From: Roseovarius gaetbuli
GTDB lineage: Bacteria; Pseudomonadota; Alphaproteobacteria; Rhodobacterales; Rhodobacteraceae
Direction: 5' to 3'
Length of the DNA stretch: 64,000 bases
NCBI RefSeq assembly: GCF_900172365.1
Contig: NZ_FWFJ01000014.1
Span: 1-64,000 of the forward strand
Shown here: positions 37,676-46,458 of the stretch, one piece after another
How the letters are laid out: each line of letters starts with the position of its first letter
How positions within the stretch are numbered: the stretch's first letter is position 1
Made by a program: the position numbers and the translations under genes
The notes under the pieces: generated by a model
Seen by the model: only the letters and a program-made list of their open reading frames with translations
The model's database searches: none
Told to the model about the DNA's origin: nothing

Positions 37676-38637
37676 GGGGTTGCCTCAAGGGCGTCGCGCA
37701 GTGCCGCCGCGCCCCCCTGTTCGGGATGCCAGCCAAGGCCGACCTTGGCGCGGGCGTTCGAATATCGGACCGGCATTATGCGCGCGCGCAACGTGGCGGG
37801 GCGCAAAAGACCCGGAAGGCGCGGGCCAAGCGGCGCAAGGGCGCGCGCCGATGCATGCAAAACCCGCCAGCTCAGCGGGATCACACCGCGCGGCCAACCG
37901 CCCCGGCGCAACGCCGTGACAAACTCTGCGCGACTCGGACAGGCATCGCCCAAGATATTGTAAACACCCCCTGCGCCACTGCCTCGTGCGGCCAGACCAA
38001 AGGCCCGCGCGCAGTCAGAGAGGGCAACAACCGGCACCTCGCCGCGCGTCTCAAGCAGGATCAGGACCGGACCGATGCCAAGGCCTAAATGCGCGTTCAT
38101 CACCCGCCCCGGGCCGATGATTGCGCCGGGGCGCAGGATGGTCAGGTCAAGACCGGCCTCTTGGGCAATCCGTTCCTGCGCAAGCTTGGCGCGGGCATAG
38201 CTGTCGCGCTCCAGCGGAGCGGCTTCAAGCGGGGTATCCTCGTCGATCAGCGCGCCCTCAAGACCCGCATCGGCGCTATAGACCGCGATCGAACTTGCAA
38301 GCACAAGGCGCGGTGGTTTTGGCGCGGCGGCCATGGCAAGGGTCAAACGGCGGGTCGCCTCTAGCGTGTCACGCTCCTGCACATTCCAATCCCCCGACAA
38401 GGCGCTTGCCAGATGGATCACCACGTCAATGCCCAGCAAAACCTTGGCCAATTGCGCAGGGGTCGCTGCCGCAAGATCAAGGACCACCGTTTCGGCGCCA
38501 TCCCTGCGCGCGCCGGGCTGTGAGGCCCGGACAAGCGCCCGCACCGCATGGCCCCGACCAAGCATGTCGGCAACCACCGCACGCCCCAGGAACCCACCGA
38601 CACCGGTCACAAGAACGGTTTGCGGCGTCACGCCCAT
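37672..38637 (-). CDS. NAD-dependent epimerase/dehydratase (extended SDR)
   Basis: 321 residues. Rossmann loop VTGVGGFLGRAVVADML at the N-terminus, LASSIAVYS, and catalytic Tyr-x3-Lys as SYARAKLAQE. It belongs to the extended SDR group that modifies nucleotide sugars by epimerisation, dehydration or reduction; the exact substrate is not recognisable. It overlaps the Gfo/Idh/MocA gene by 10 bases upstream and the GT4 gene by four bases downstream, so it is part of the same sugar-assembly operon. Confidence 0.88.
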   Translation of the reverse strand: MGVTPQTVLVTGVGGFLGRAVVADMLGRGHAVRALVRASQPGARRDGAETVVLDLAAATPAQLAKVLLGIDVVIHLASALSGDWNVQERDTLEATRRLTLAMAAAPKPPRLVLASSIAVYSADAGLEGALIDEDTPLEAAPLERDSYARAKLAQERIAQEAGLDLTILRPGAIIGPGRVMNAHLGLGIGPVLILLETRGEVPVVALSDCARAFGLAARGSGAGGVYNILGDACPSRAEFVTALRRGGWPRGVIPLSWRVLHASARALAPLGPRLPGLLRPATLRARIMPVRYSNARAKVGLGWHPEQGGAAALRDALEATP

Positions 38638-39746
38638 GGCAAAAGCTCCATGCGCTCACAGCCGCTCTGCATGACCTGCGGCCCGGTGGTACGGCCCGCA
38701 TTCTGGATCGCCAAAGTGACTTCGGTCAGGTGCAGCGCCATGTCATTGGACAACCGACAGGCGCGCCCCTCGGCAAGAGCGGCGAGCATCTCGACCGGGC
38801 CAAGCGCGAAATTCATCGAGGCCGCGCCCCAGCGTCCCGGCTTGGGGTGCGTGGCCCCGCGCGCGCGAATGCGACGACCGAAAGGATGCTCCAAAAGGCG
38901 CCGACGGATCGTCAGACGGCGAAAGAACCGCACCGGCGCGGCATTGTCCCAGGCGCGCGCCACCTGCAAGACGCCCTTGTCGCCGATCACCCTGATCCGG
39001 TGATCATGCGGCGCGGCAATCGAACAGGTCAGCCGCGCCACCGGGCCATCGGCAAAAAACAGTGTCGCCACCGAGAAATCCGGCGTCGCACCCGCGCCCG
39101 GCTTGTCGGGGATCACGCTGGCCGAGGCCGCAACCACGGTCTCGACCCGGCCAAACATCGCGATCAGCCAACTGAGGTAATAGCCCGCATGTTCCAGCGT
39201 ACAGCCAACGCGAAACTCGTCCTCATAGGGCCATGGCGCGCCGCTTTCGCTCTGCCATTTGCCATAGGGCGCCTGCGGGATGAAGCCGTCGTCAAGCTCT
39301 GCGTAAACAAGGCGCGGCGTGCCCGCCACGTCGCGGCGCACGGCGGCGGCCAGAACCTGCGCCGCCTCGCCAAGCACCGAACAGGGCGCCGAGGCCAACA
39401 TCAAACCGCGCGTCGCCGCCAGATCAAAAAGCTCCTGCGCCTGCGCCACTTCCATCGCCAACGGCTTTTCGGAATAGACATGATGCCCGGCCTCAAGACA
39501 GGCGCGGTTGACCTCGTAATGCGCGCCCGGATTGGTCAGGTTCAACACCACACCATCCGTCCCGAGGGTCACCAGCAGGCCTGCAAGGTCAGCCGCCGGC
39601 GCCACGCCCCAATGGGCACAAAACGCCGCAAGTCGGGCGTGATCACGGTCATAGGCGGCGCAAGCCGTCACCTCGGGGTGGCTGGCGAGTGAACGCATGT
39701 AAAGATCGGCCACGAATCCGCAGCCTATGATCGCAACCCGGCTCAT
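38628..39746 (-). CDS. Gfo/Idh/MocA family oxidoreductase
   Basis: 372 residues, first gene of the minus-strand operon. The N-terminal Rossmann domain has AIIGCGFVADLYMRSL, the EKP motif is HVYSEKPLAMEV, and the C-terminal domain carries residues such as FRVGCTLEHAGYYLSWL that form the substrate pocket. These NAD(P)-dependent enzymes oxidise or reduce sugar carbons, for example on UDP-sugars in glycan pathways. A longer open frame exists up to 40718, but it runs antisense to the WecG-type gene. ATG 39746 lies at the natural divergent promoter region. Confidence 0.87.
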   Translation of the reverse strand: MSRVAIIGCGFVADLYMRSLASHPEVTACAAYDRDHARLAAFCAHWGVAPAADLAGLLVTLGTDGVVLNLTNPGAHYEVNRACLEAGHHVYSEKPLAMEVAQAQELFDLAATRGLMLASAPCSVLGEAAQVLAAAVRRDVAGTPRLVYAELDDGFIPQAPYGKWQSESGAPWPYEDEFRVGCTLEHAGYYLSWLIAMFGRVETVVAASASVIPDKPGAGATPDFSVATLFFADGPVARLTCSIAAPHDHRIRVIGDKGVLQVARAWDNAAPVRFFRRLTIRRRLLEHPFGRRIRARGATHPKPGRWGAASMNFALGPVEMLAALAEGRACRLSNDMALHLTEVTLAIQNAGRTTGPQVMQSGCERMELLPWA

Positions 39747-39998
39747 GCCGCTTGCCTCATATTGGCATTCTTTACCAAGATCATCGCCCAGTTCCCCTGC
39801 ATTACCCCCCGCTAAGCACATGAAAATGGCGATAATTCGACCATTTTTCCAAATTCCGGGATATTTGCCGCCCCGTGATGCCGACCGGCCACGCCGAAGC
39901 GGCAAAATCGCAAAAAGACCCCGGTTTCGCCCTATGGTCAGCCATGTTTCAAGGCTGATATACCTGATTTGCGCAGATCGCGTATCGGGGCCATCATC
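39747..39998. promoter_or_regulatory. Divergent intergenic region with inverted repeat
   Basis: This 252-base gap between divergent genes is A+T richer in its middle. AAAATGG (39823-39829) and CCATTTT (39841-39847) form a 7-bp inverted repeat around an 11-base spacer, a possible operator for the minus-strand sugar operon and the plus-strand transferase. No confident promoter hexamers were recognised. Confidence 0.4.
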
Positions 39999-40754
39999 GT
40001 GGAATTTCAGATCAAAGAACAGAGTATCCGGATCGCCCCGCGCGACCGCGCCGCGCTTGAGCGCGAGGTCGCGGCGCGCTTGCGCGAGGGGCGCGGCTTT
40101 GCTCTGGCGACGCTCAATCTTGATCACCTGGTGAAATTGCCGCGCGATCCGGCGTTTCTGGCGGCCTACGGCCAGCACGACATGATCGTGGCCGATGGCA
40201 ACCCGATTGTCTGGCTGTCGCGGCTTGCGGGGCGGCCTGTTGGCCTGGTTCCCGGCTCTGACATGGTGATGCCGCTGGTGCGGATCGCGGCAGAGTGCGG
40301 CGTGCCTCTGGCCCTGCTGGGCAGTACGGCCCCGGTGTTGGCCGAGGCCGCAGACGCCCTGCAAGCGCAGGTGCCGGGGCTTAAGGTCGCTGCGCAGATT
40401 GCCCCGCCGATGGGGTTTGATCCAACCGGCCCCGAGGCCGATGACATGATTGCCCAGCTTGAGCAATCCGGCGCGCTGCTCTGCCTTGTGGCGCTTGGCG
40501 CGCCGAAACAGGAAATCTTTGCCGCCCGCGCCTATGCGCGGCTTCCCAATGTGGGCTTTGCCGCCTTTGGCGCCGGGCTTGATTTCATCGCCGGTCAGCA
40601 GGTGCGCGCGCCTCAATGGGTGCGCGCGATGGCGCTGGAATGGCTCTGGCGGATGCTGGGCCAGCCGCGCCGAATGGTGCCGCGTTATGCCCGCTGCGCA
40701 GCCATCCTTCCGGGTCACGCGCTGCGCGCGTGGCGCATGCGACGCCTAGGGTAA
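39999..40754 (+). CDS. WecG/TagA/CpsF family glycosyltransferase
   Basis: 251 residues, GT26 family: transfers an N-acetylmannosamine(-uronate) or similar sugar onto a lipid-linked acceptor. Motifs: LATLNLDHLVKL, IVADGNPIVWLSRLAG, LLGSTAPVL, LVALGAPKQEIFAAR, VGFAAFGAGLDFIAG, and RAPQWVRAMALEWLWRML near the C-terminus. A GTG at 39999 with GGGG 8 bases upstream gives the start; TTG 39969 in frame is the alternative. It is isolated on the plus strand between two minus-strand operons, and its stop overlaps the convergent SDR gene by nine bases. Confidence 0.88.
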   Translation: MEFQIKEQSIRIAPRDRAALEREVAARLREGRGFALATLNLDHLVKLPRDPAFLAAYGQHDMIVADGNPIVWLSRLAGRPVGLVPGSDMVMPLVRIAAECGVPLALLGSTAPVLAEAADALQAQVPGLKVAAQIAPPMGFDPTGPEADDMIAQLEQSGALLCLVALGAPKQEIFAARAYARLPNVGFAAFGAGLDFIAGQQVRAPQWVRAMALEWLWRMLGQPRRMVPRYARCAAILPGHALRAWRMRRLG

Positions 40755-41513
40755 GATCACGCGCGGGCTCTGCCGCCGCATCAGCACCGCATCCTTTATC
40801 CGCCCCTTTAGACCGCGCGGCGGCAGGATTTCACGATCCTGTTCAAACACGCTTCCGGTGAGGGCCGGGTCGTGCCAGAGCGCAAGCGCCGCCCCCCATC
40901 GGGCCGATTGGGCGGGGTCAAGCCCATGCGCCACCCCCATCTTGGTCGCCAGCATGCCGGGCATCCAGTCGTTGATCACGATATCGGGGAAACGGTCGGC
41001 AAGATCGGCAATCATCGCCCGGCTCAGGATGCGCGCCGCGCCTTTGGATACCGCATAGCCCGACGAGGCCGACAGCGGCGCGAGATCGGCAAAGGTCGAG
41101 ACATTCATGATTCGCCCGAAACCGACCTCAACCATCCCTTCAAGCGCGGCGTGGCTGCAATTGACCATGCCACCAAGATTGATCGCGACCGTATCCATAA
41201 AGCTCTCTGGCGTTTCATCCAGAAAATCGCGGCGCGGATAGACGGCGGCATTGTTGATCAACAGGGTGATCGGCACCTCTTCGCTGACCTCGCGCAGGCC
41301 TTCGCGCACCGCGCCCGCATCGGCGACATCGACCTGAAGCACCTCGACCGCGCCCTCGGGCGCCATCGCGGCGGTTTCCTCAATCCCTTCACGGCGACGG
41401 CCAAGCGCCACCACGCGCATTCCGCGCGCCACCAGTTCAAGCGCAAGCGCCCGGCCAAGCCCGCCGCCCGCGCCGGTCACCACGGCAATCCCAGATTTCA
41501 TCCTGTCGTTCAT
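40746..41513 (-). CDS. Short-chain dehydrogenase/reductase
   Basis: 255 residues, classical SDR: cofactor loop VVTGAGGGLGRALALEL, LLINNAAV, and the active-site Tyr-x3-Lys as SGYAVSKGAARIL. It overlaps the GMC oxidoreductase stop by four bases, which suggests the two enzymes act in one pathway, perhaps oxidising and reducing the same sugar or alcohol. The substrate is unknown. A longer open frame to 41663 lies antisense to nothing useful and overlaps the GMC gene, so the MNDRMKSG start is preferred. Confidence 0.9.
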   Translation of the reverse strand: MNDRMKSGIAVVTGAGGGLGRALALELVARGMRVVALGRRREGIEETAAMAPEGAVEVLQVDVADAGAVREGLREVSEEVPITLLINNAAVYPRRDFLDETPESFMDTVAINLGGMVNCSHAALEGMVEVGFGRIMNVSTFADLAPLSASSGYAVSKGAARILSRAMIADLADRFPDIVINDWMPGMLATKMGVAHGLDPAQSARWGAALALWHDPALTGSVFEQDREILPPRGLKGRIKDAVLMRRQSPRVILP

Positions 41514-43093
41514 TCCGGCGTATCCTTCGAGAGGTCCCGGCCAATCGCCTCGGCCACGCGGAGCGCGTTGGCGGCAATGGTCAGGCTGGGGTTCACCCCC
41601 ATCGACGAGGGCATGAAAGAGGCATCCGCCACATAGAGATTGTCCAGCCCATGCGCGCGACAATCGGCATTGAGAACGCTGGTTTTCGGATCGGTCCCAA
41701 AGCGCAGCGTGCCACAGGGATGGCCAAAATTCAACTCGGGCTGATGGGTCAGGAACACCCGCCGGTGCCCGCGCAGCGCCTTGAAAATAGCACGGCGAAA
41801 GGCGCGGCGACGGGTCAGCAATTCGTCATGCAGGTGATAGGTGAAATCAAGCGCATCCGGCGCGCTCTCGTCCCATGTGACGCGGTTTTCGGGATACCCA
41901 AGATCCTCCATCAAGCCGACAAACACCTTGGCCCGCCCCATAAGGCGCGCGGCAATTGCCGCCGGAATGCGGGTCAGATGACGCAGGGCGCGGATATGGC
42001 GCAGCGCAGAGCGATCGAACATGCCGTTGAGGAAATGCACGATCTCGCCGTACCCAGCCTCAATCCCCATCGCCTGCACCGTGCCAAAACGCTGCCCATC
42101 CCGGTGGTAGAGATCGCGCAGCGAAATCGCCTTGCCGGGGCCGCCTGCCTGCGCGGTGCGCGGTGGCCAGAGGGCGAACATCTCGTTGAGGTGAAACATC
42201 AGGTTGCGCCCGACAAGCCCGCTTTGATTGGCGCAGCCCTCAGGCCACTGCGCGGATTTTGACGCCAATAGCAAACGCGGCGAGCCGAACGCCCCGGCCG
42301 CCAGAACAAAGCGGCGCGCGCGCAGATCAAACGCCTCGCCATCGCGCAGCACCTCGATATGGCTTATCCGGCCCGTATCGCCACAGAGCCGCCGTACCGT
42401 ACACTTATCAAGCACCGTCGCGCGCCCCGTCGCAAGCGCCGGTTCCACCCCGGCAGAGCGGCCATCCATCTTGCAGCGGCGCGGGCATTTCAACCCCAGA
42501 CAATCATGGCAGCCCTCGACATAACGGATCGCGGAATGGAGCCGGTAGGGATGAAGCCCGCCACGCCTGAGGCTTGCCATCAGGGCGCTGTCTGTGGGGT
42601 CAAGCGGCGGCGGCTTGGCCAGATCGGCGGGCGGCTCTTGCGACAAAGGATCGGCCTCGCCACAGACATGCAACAGCGCTTGGGCGCGCGCGTACCAGGG
42701 GCGCATTGCGTCAAACCCCACCGGCCAGCCGCCGGTGGGATGGGGCCGATCCTCGGTGGCCTCAAGATCGTGACGTTCCGGGCGCTCAAGCGTGGCGGCA
42801 TAAAACACCGACGAGCCACCGACGCCTGCGCCAATCGGGCCAAAGAATTCCGACGCGCGCCCGTTGATCGTGGCGCGCATCGGCCCCGGCCAATAACCGC
42901 GCAGCTGTCGCGCCACCGGATCGGCCATGTCGGGGTTAAGGCCCTGACGCTCGGCGCGATGCCCGCTTGGGCCTTTTTCAACGAAGAGCACCGACAGACC
43001 CATTTCCGCCAGCCGACGCCCGACAATGCCGCCGCCCATGCCGGCGCCGATCACGATCACATCCCAAAGGGTCTCGCGAATATCGGCGCTCAT
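41510..43093 (-). CDS. GMC family FAD-dependent oxidoreductase
   Basis: 527 residues of the glucose-methanol-choline family. The FAD Rossmann motif is VIVIGAGMGGGIVGRRLAEM at the N-terminus, the second flavin segment is GAGVGGSSVFYAATLERPE, and the C-terminus has NLYVADASFMPSSMGVNPSL with the family His/Asn region. A cysteine-rich CHDCLGLKCPRRC stretch, which is typical of some sugar/alcohol GMC enzymes rather than an Fe-S proof, lies near residue 195. It sits between an acyltransferase and an SDR with four-base overlaps on both sides. Oxidation of a sugar hydroxyl in the polymer precursor is a reasonable guess. Confidence 0.88.
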   Translation of the reverse strand: MSADIRETLWDVIVIGAGMGGGIVGRRLAEMGLSVLFVEKGPSGHRAERQGLNPDMADPVARQLRGYWPGPMRATINGRASEFFGPIGAGVGGSSVFYAATLERPERHDLEATEDRPHPTGGWPVGFDAMRPWYARAQALLHVCGEADPLSQEPPADLAKPPPLDPTDSALMASLRRGGLHPYRLHSAIRYVEGCHDCLGLKCPRRCKMDGRSAGVEPALATGRATVLDKCTVRRLCGDTGRISHIEVLRDGEAFDLRARRFVLAAGAFGSPRLLLASKSAQWPEGCANQSGLVGRNLMFHLNEMFALWPPRTAQAGGPGKAISLRDLYHRDGQRFGTVQAMGIEAGYGEIVHFLNGMFDRSALRHIRALRHLTRIPAAIAARLMGRAKVFVGLMEDLGYPENRVTWDESAPDALDFTYHLHDELLTRRRAFRRAIFKALRGHRRVFLTHQPELNFGHPCGTLRFGTDPKTSVLNADCRAHGLDNLYVADASFMPSSMGVNPSLTIAANALRVAEAIGRDLSKDTPE

Positions 43094-45108
43094 TTCGCCA
43101 CCGCAGGCAGGGCAAAGACCGGCGCGAACAGATCGCTGAGCGCGATGGCGGCGCGATTGGTCAGGTGGTTATTGTCGAAATACCACGCCGCGCCGCCCTG
43201 CATCACCGAACAGTCGCGCGCATCGCACAGGCGCGGCCAGCCGTCGATCAGCATGATCCGCCCGGCGCGGGCAAGCGCGAACAGCGGCGCTTCGGCGCGC
43301 GCAGCGCGGGCCTTGGCGGCAAAGCGCGGCACCGCAAAGCGGCTTTGATCGTCGCGCGCCATGCGCCCATGGGCCAGATCGCGGGCAACCTCGCGTGATG
43401 CATACTCGGGCACCTCGGGCATCTGGCGCAGTACAAAGACCGGCCCGAATTGCGCTCGCAGCTCTGCTACTGTGCGGGTCAGGGCGGCGTTGAATAGCGT
43501 GTGTTGCGGCCCGACCGGCAGATTGCTTTCGGGGGCGGGCGCAAGGGCGATGCGATTGTGCGCGTCAATACCGCTGCCCTGTCCCTCGGCGTAATAGCTC
43601 CAGCGGCCGACAAGCAGCAGGGTTTTGAGGCTTTTGATCTGCGACAGGCCCGCGCGGATCGTTTCAGTGGCGCGGGTGCAATCGGCATCCTGCGCAGGGG
43701 TGGCCGCGCTCTCGGTCTTGGTCACGTCAAAAAGCGGCGGACAGCCGGCATGCCAAATGACCAAGGCGGGGCGATTGGCGTCAAAAGCCGCGCGCTCGAT
43801 CCCCTCTTTCATCGCCCTAAGATGGCTATCGCCCCAGATCAGAACTTCGGGCGGGCCATCCGGGCCGATGGGACAGGTTTCAACCCCGGCCAGCGGCCCG
43901 CTCTCGGGGGTCACACAGCGCGACCAATCCTGATTGAAATCGGCCGAGGCCTCGATATGGGTGCGCACATCAGGCGCGAACCGACCGGCCATGCCGTCGC
44001 CCTTCCAGACCAGAGCGCCAAGCGCCAGCAAGGCAACGGAGGCAAGGACCGTGCCGCCCACCAAGGGCAGGGTCGCGGGGCCGCGCATGCGCCGCACGGG
44101 CCGCTCGACATAGCGCCAGGACAACACCGAAAGGCCAAAGGCAAGCGCCAGCCAAAACGCCGCCTCGACCGCGCCGGAGTAACCGCCCCGCCAGTATTGC
44201 GAGAGGGTCAGAACCGGCCAGTGCCAGAGGTAAAGCGAATAGGAAATCACCCCGATGAACACCGGAGCGGGATGCGACAGCGCGCGATTGACCGGGTTCA
44301 CGTCGCGCCCGTTGGCGAGGATCAGAACCGTGCCGATCACCGGCGCAAGCGCCTGAAGCCCCGGAAACCCCGGCCCTGGCGTGATCATCACGATCCCTGC
44401 CAGAACAAGGCCAAGCCCGGCCCATGACAGGGCCGGATGCACCACCCATCGCAGGTTTTTCTGATGCCCGGCAATGGCCAAAAGCACCCCGGCCAAAAGC
44501 TCCCATGCGCGGAACGGGAACAGGTAAAAGGCCGCTGTCGGCGATGTGTCGGTCAGGCGCACACAGGCCAGAAGCGAGAGGATCGCCGCGCCGACCATGA
44601 TCGCGGGCAAGGCGCGCCGCCAGCGAACCAGAAGCAAGAGGGCAAATGGCAGGACGATATAGAACTGTTCCTCGACGGCGAGCGACCAGGTGTGCAACAG
44701 CACCTTATCCTCGGCGCCGATGTCGAAGTACCCCGCCTCGCGGTAGAAATGCACGTTCGAGAGATAGACCGTCGCCGCGATCAAAGCCTTGCCAAAGGCG
44801 CGGAATTCGAACGGCAAAAGCACGAACCACGCCACGAGGAACGACACCGCCGCCATGGCGAAATAGGCAGGCGCCAGCCGCCTGATCCGGCGCAGGTAGA
44901 ACGCGCCAACGCGGATGCGCCCGGTCTCGATCAACTCGGACCAGAGGATGCCGCCGATCAGGAACCCCGAGAGCACGAAGAAGACATCGACGCCGACAAA
45001 GCCGCCCGACAGCCCCGGCAAACCAAAGTGATAGAGCACCACCGCCAAGACCGCGATCGAGCGCAGCCCGTCGATCTCGGGGCGATAGCCAGAGGGGCGC
45101 GCGCTCAT
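43090..45108 (-). CDS. OafA/YrhL-type acyltransferase with C-terminal SGNH domain
   Basis: 672 residues. The N-terminal acyltransferase-3 domain (about 1-370) has the opening YRPEIDGLRSIAVLAVVLYH and about ten membrane segments. The C-terminal SGNH domain has Ser in IWGDSHLRAMKEG and the late His in FDNNHLTNRAA. Proteins with this layout O-acetylate surface polysaccharides using a membrane-passed acetyl donor. It lies in a coupled operon with a GT4 gene (four-base overlap upstream) and the GMC oxidoreductase. The chosen ATG 45108 fits the family start MSARPSGYRPEIDGLR; an upstream in-frame ATG at 45132 exists. Confidence 0.92.
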   Translation of the reverse strand: MSARPSGYRPEIDGLRSIAVLAVVLYHFGLPGLSGGFVGVDVFFVLSGFLIGGILWSELIETGRIRVGAFYLRRIRRLAPAYFAMAAVSFLVAWFVLLPFEFRAFGKALIAATVYLSNVHFYREAGYFDIGAEDKVLLHTWSLAVEEQFYIVLPFALLLLVRWRRALPAIMVGAAILSLLACVRLTDTSPTAAFYLFPFRAWELLAGVLLAIAGHQKNLRWVVHPALSWAGLGLVLAGIVMITPGPGFPGLQALAPVIGTVLILANGRDVNPVNRALSHPAPVFIGVISYSLYLWHWPVLTLSQYWRGGYSGAVEAAFWLALAFGLSVLSWRYVERPVRRMRGPATLPLVGGTVLASVALLALGALVWKGDGMAGRFAPDVRTHIEASADFNQDWSRCVTPESGPLAGVETCPIGPDGPPEVLIWGDSHLRAMKEGIERAAFDANRPALVIWHAGCPPLFDVTKTESAATPAQDADCTRATETIRAGLSQIKSLKTLLLVGRWSYYAEGQGSGIDAHNRIALAPAPESNLPVGPQHTLFNAALTRTVAELRAQFGPVFVLRQMPEVPEYASREVARDLAHGRMARDDQSRFAVPRFAAKARAARAEAPLFALARAGRIMLIDGWPRLCDARDCSVMQGGAAWYFDNNHLTNRAAIALSDLFAPVFALPAVAK

Positions 45109-46448
45109 GTTGTTGCCTCGGGATTGGCCCATGGCGCACAGGTGGCGGGCGTCGCGGGCGCGTCAAAGAACGCAGGCATCGGCGCGCCCGAAAGCACGGC
45201 CTGATAGACCGAAAGCACCTGTTCGGCTTTGCGGCCCCAGGTGAAATTCTGCGCCACCCAATCGCGTGCCGTCTGGCCGGTTTGCGCCAGGGCTGCGCGA
45301 TCCTCGGCAAGAAACTCCAAGGCGCGGCGAAACCCGGAAATGATGCTTTCGCGCGACCCGATGGGCACTTTGTAGCCGCGCCCGGCCTGCACCAATTCGC
45401 CGGGACCGGCGTAATCGACGATCAAGGGCGGCACGCCAAGCGCCATCGCCTCTAGCACCACACCGCCGCCGAATTCGCGGATCGAAGGAAAGGCGAACAG
45501 GTGACAACCGGCAAGCACGTTCTGCACCTCTTGATGGGGCAACCAGCCGTGAAAGGTCACCGCGTCACTGACGCCAAGCGCCTCGGCCTGCGTGCGCAGA
45601 TCGGCCATCATCGGCCCGTCGCCCACCAGATCAAGCAATAACCTGCCCGCGCGCAGCATCGGCACGGCGGCCTCGATCAGCATGTCGGGGCCTTTGTAGG
45701 GCACCAACCGCCCGACGAACCCGGCGCGCATTGGCCCGTCCCCCGGCGCGCCGGCGCGCGAAAACCGCGCCGGATCAATCGCGTTTTCCGGCAGGTAGAT
45801 GCATTTGCCGCGCAGCGCCTCTGGCATCTCGCCAAGCGTGTGGCGCGACCCGGCAAGGATGGCGCTTGCGTGACGCAAGGTGGCGCGCCGCCCCGGCAGG
45901 GCCTTATAGGCGCTGCGCAGATAGCTAAGCCATTCGCGTTCGCGGCGGCGCTCGCGGTCAAAGCCCTCGGGCCATGGCACGCCACCATTCAAGGGACCAA
46001 GCACAAAGGGCACACCCGCGCGCGCGCATTTGGCGGCAATCGGGCTTGAGAGGGTCGGGCTTAGCGGGGTGATGCGATGCACGATGTCATACTTACCGGC
46101 GCGGACATCCGCGCCAAAGGTCTTCCAGACGAGATGTTCAAACCACGGATAAGACAGCGCGTTGATCAGTTGCAGCGTGGTCCAGCCCTTGCCCTCGCCC
46201 ATCCGAAGCTTTTGCCCAAGCGCCCAGAGCGGGCGGGCAAGCGCCTCGGAGTCGATGGCGGTGAAATCACGGCCCTCGCAAAGCCCCGCGCGCAGGAATG
46301 CCTCGCGGTTGCGCACCTGCGTGACGATATGCACATCCGCCACCTCGCGCAGCGCGCTTGCCAGCGACCAGCCGACAAGCGGCACGCTGACCCATTCGGG
46401 ATTGGCGGCCTCGGCGATTGCAAGAACGCGTGGTCTCTGCACTGTCAT
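45105..46448 (-). CDS. GT4 family glycosyltransferase
   Basis: 447 residues, GT-B fold. Features: RVLAIAEAANPEWVSVPLVG at the N-terminus, FVLGPLNGGVPWPEGF, AGFVGRLVPYKGPDMLIEA and the donor motif FGGGVVLEAMALGVPPLI. The LNGGVPW segment is typical of a group of GT4 enzymes found next to polymerases. The gene starts 11 bases after the polymerase-like gene and overlaps the acyltransferase by four bases. Confidence 0.89.
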   Translation of the reverse strand: MTVQRPRVLAIAEAANPEWVSVPLVGWSLASALREVADVHIVTQVRNREAFLRAGLCEGRDFTAIDSEALARPLWALGQKLRMGEGKGWTTLQLINALSYPWFEHLVWKTFGADVRAGKYDIVHRITPLSPTLSSPIAAKCARAGVPFVLGPLNGGVPWPEGFDRERRREREWLSYLRSAYKALPGRRATLRHASAILAGSRHTLGEMPEALRGKCIYLPENAIDPARFSRAGAPGDGPMRAGFVGRLVPYKGPDMLIEAAVPMLRAGRLLLDLVGDGPMMADLRTQAEALGVSDAVTFHGWLPHQEVQNVLAGCHLFAFPSIREFGGGVVLEAMALGVPPLIVDYAGPGELVQAGRGYKVPIGSRESIISGFRRALEFLAEDRAALAQTGQTARDWVAQNFTWGRKAEQVLSVYQAVLSGAPMPAFFDAPATPATCAPWANPEATT

Positions 46449-46458
46449 CGCGCGCCCC

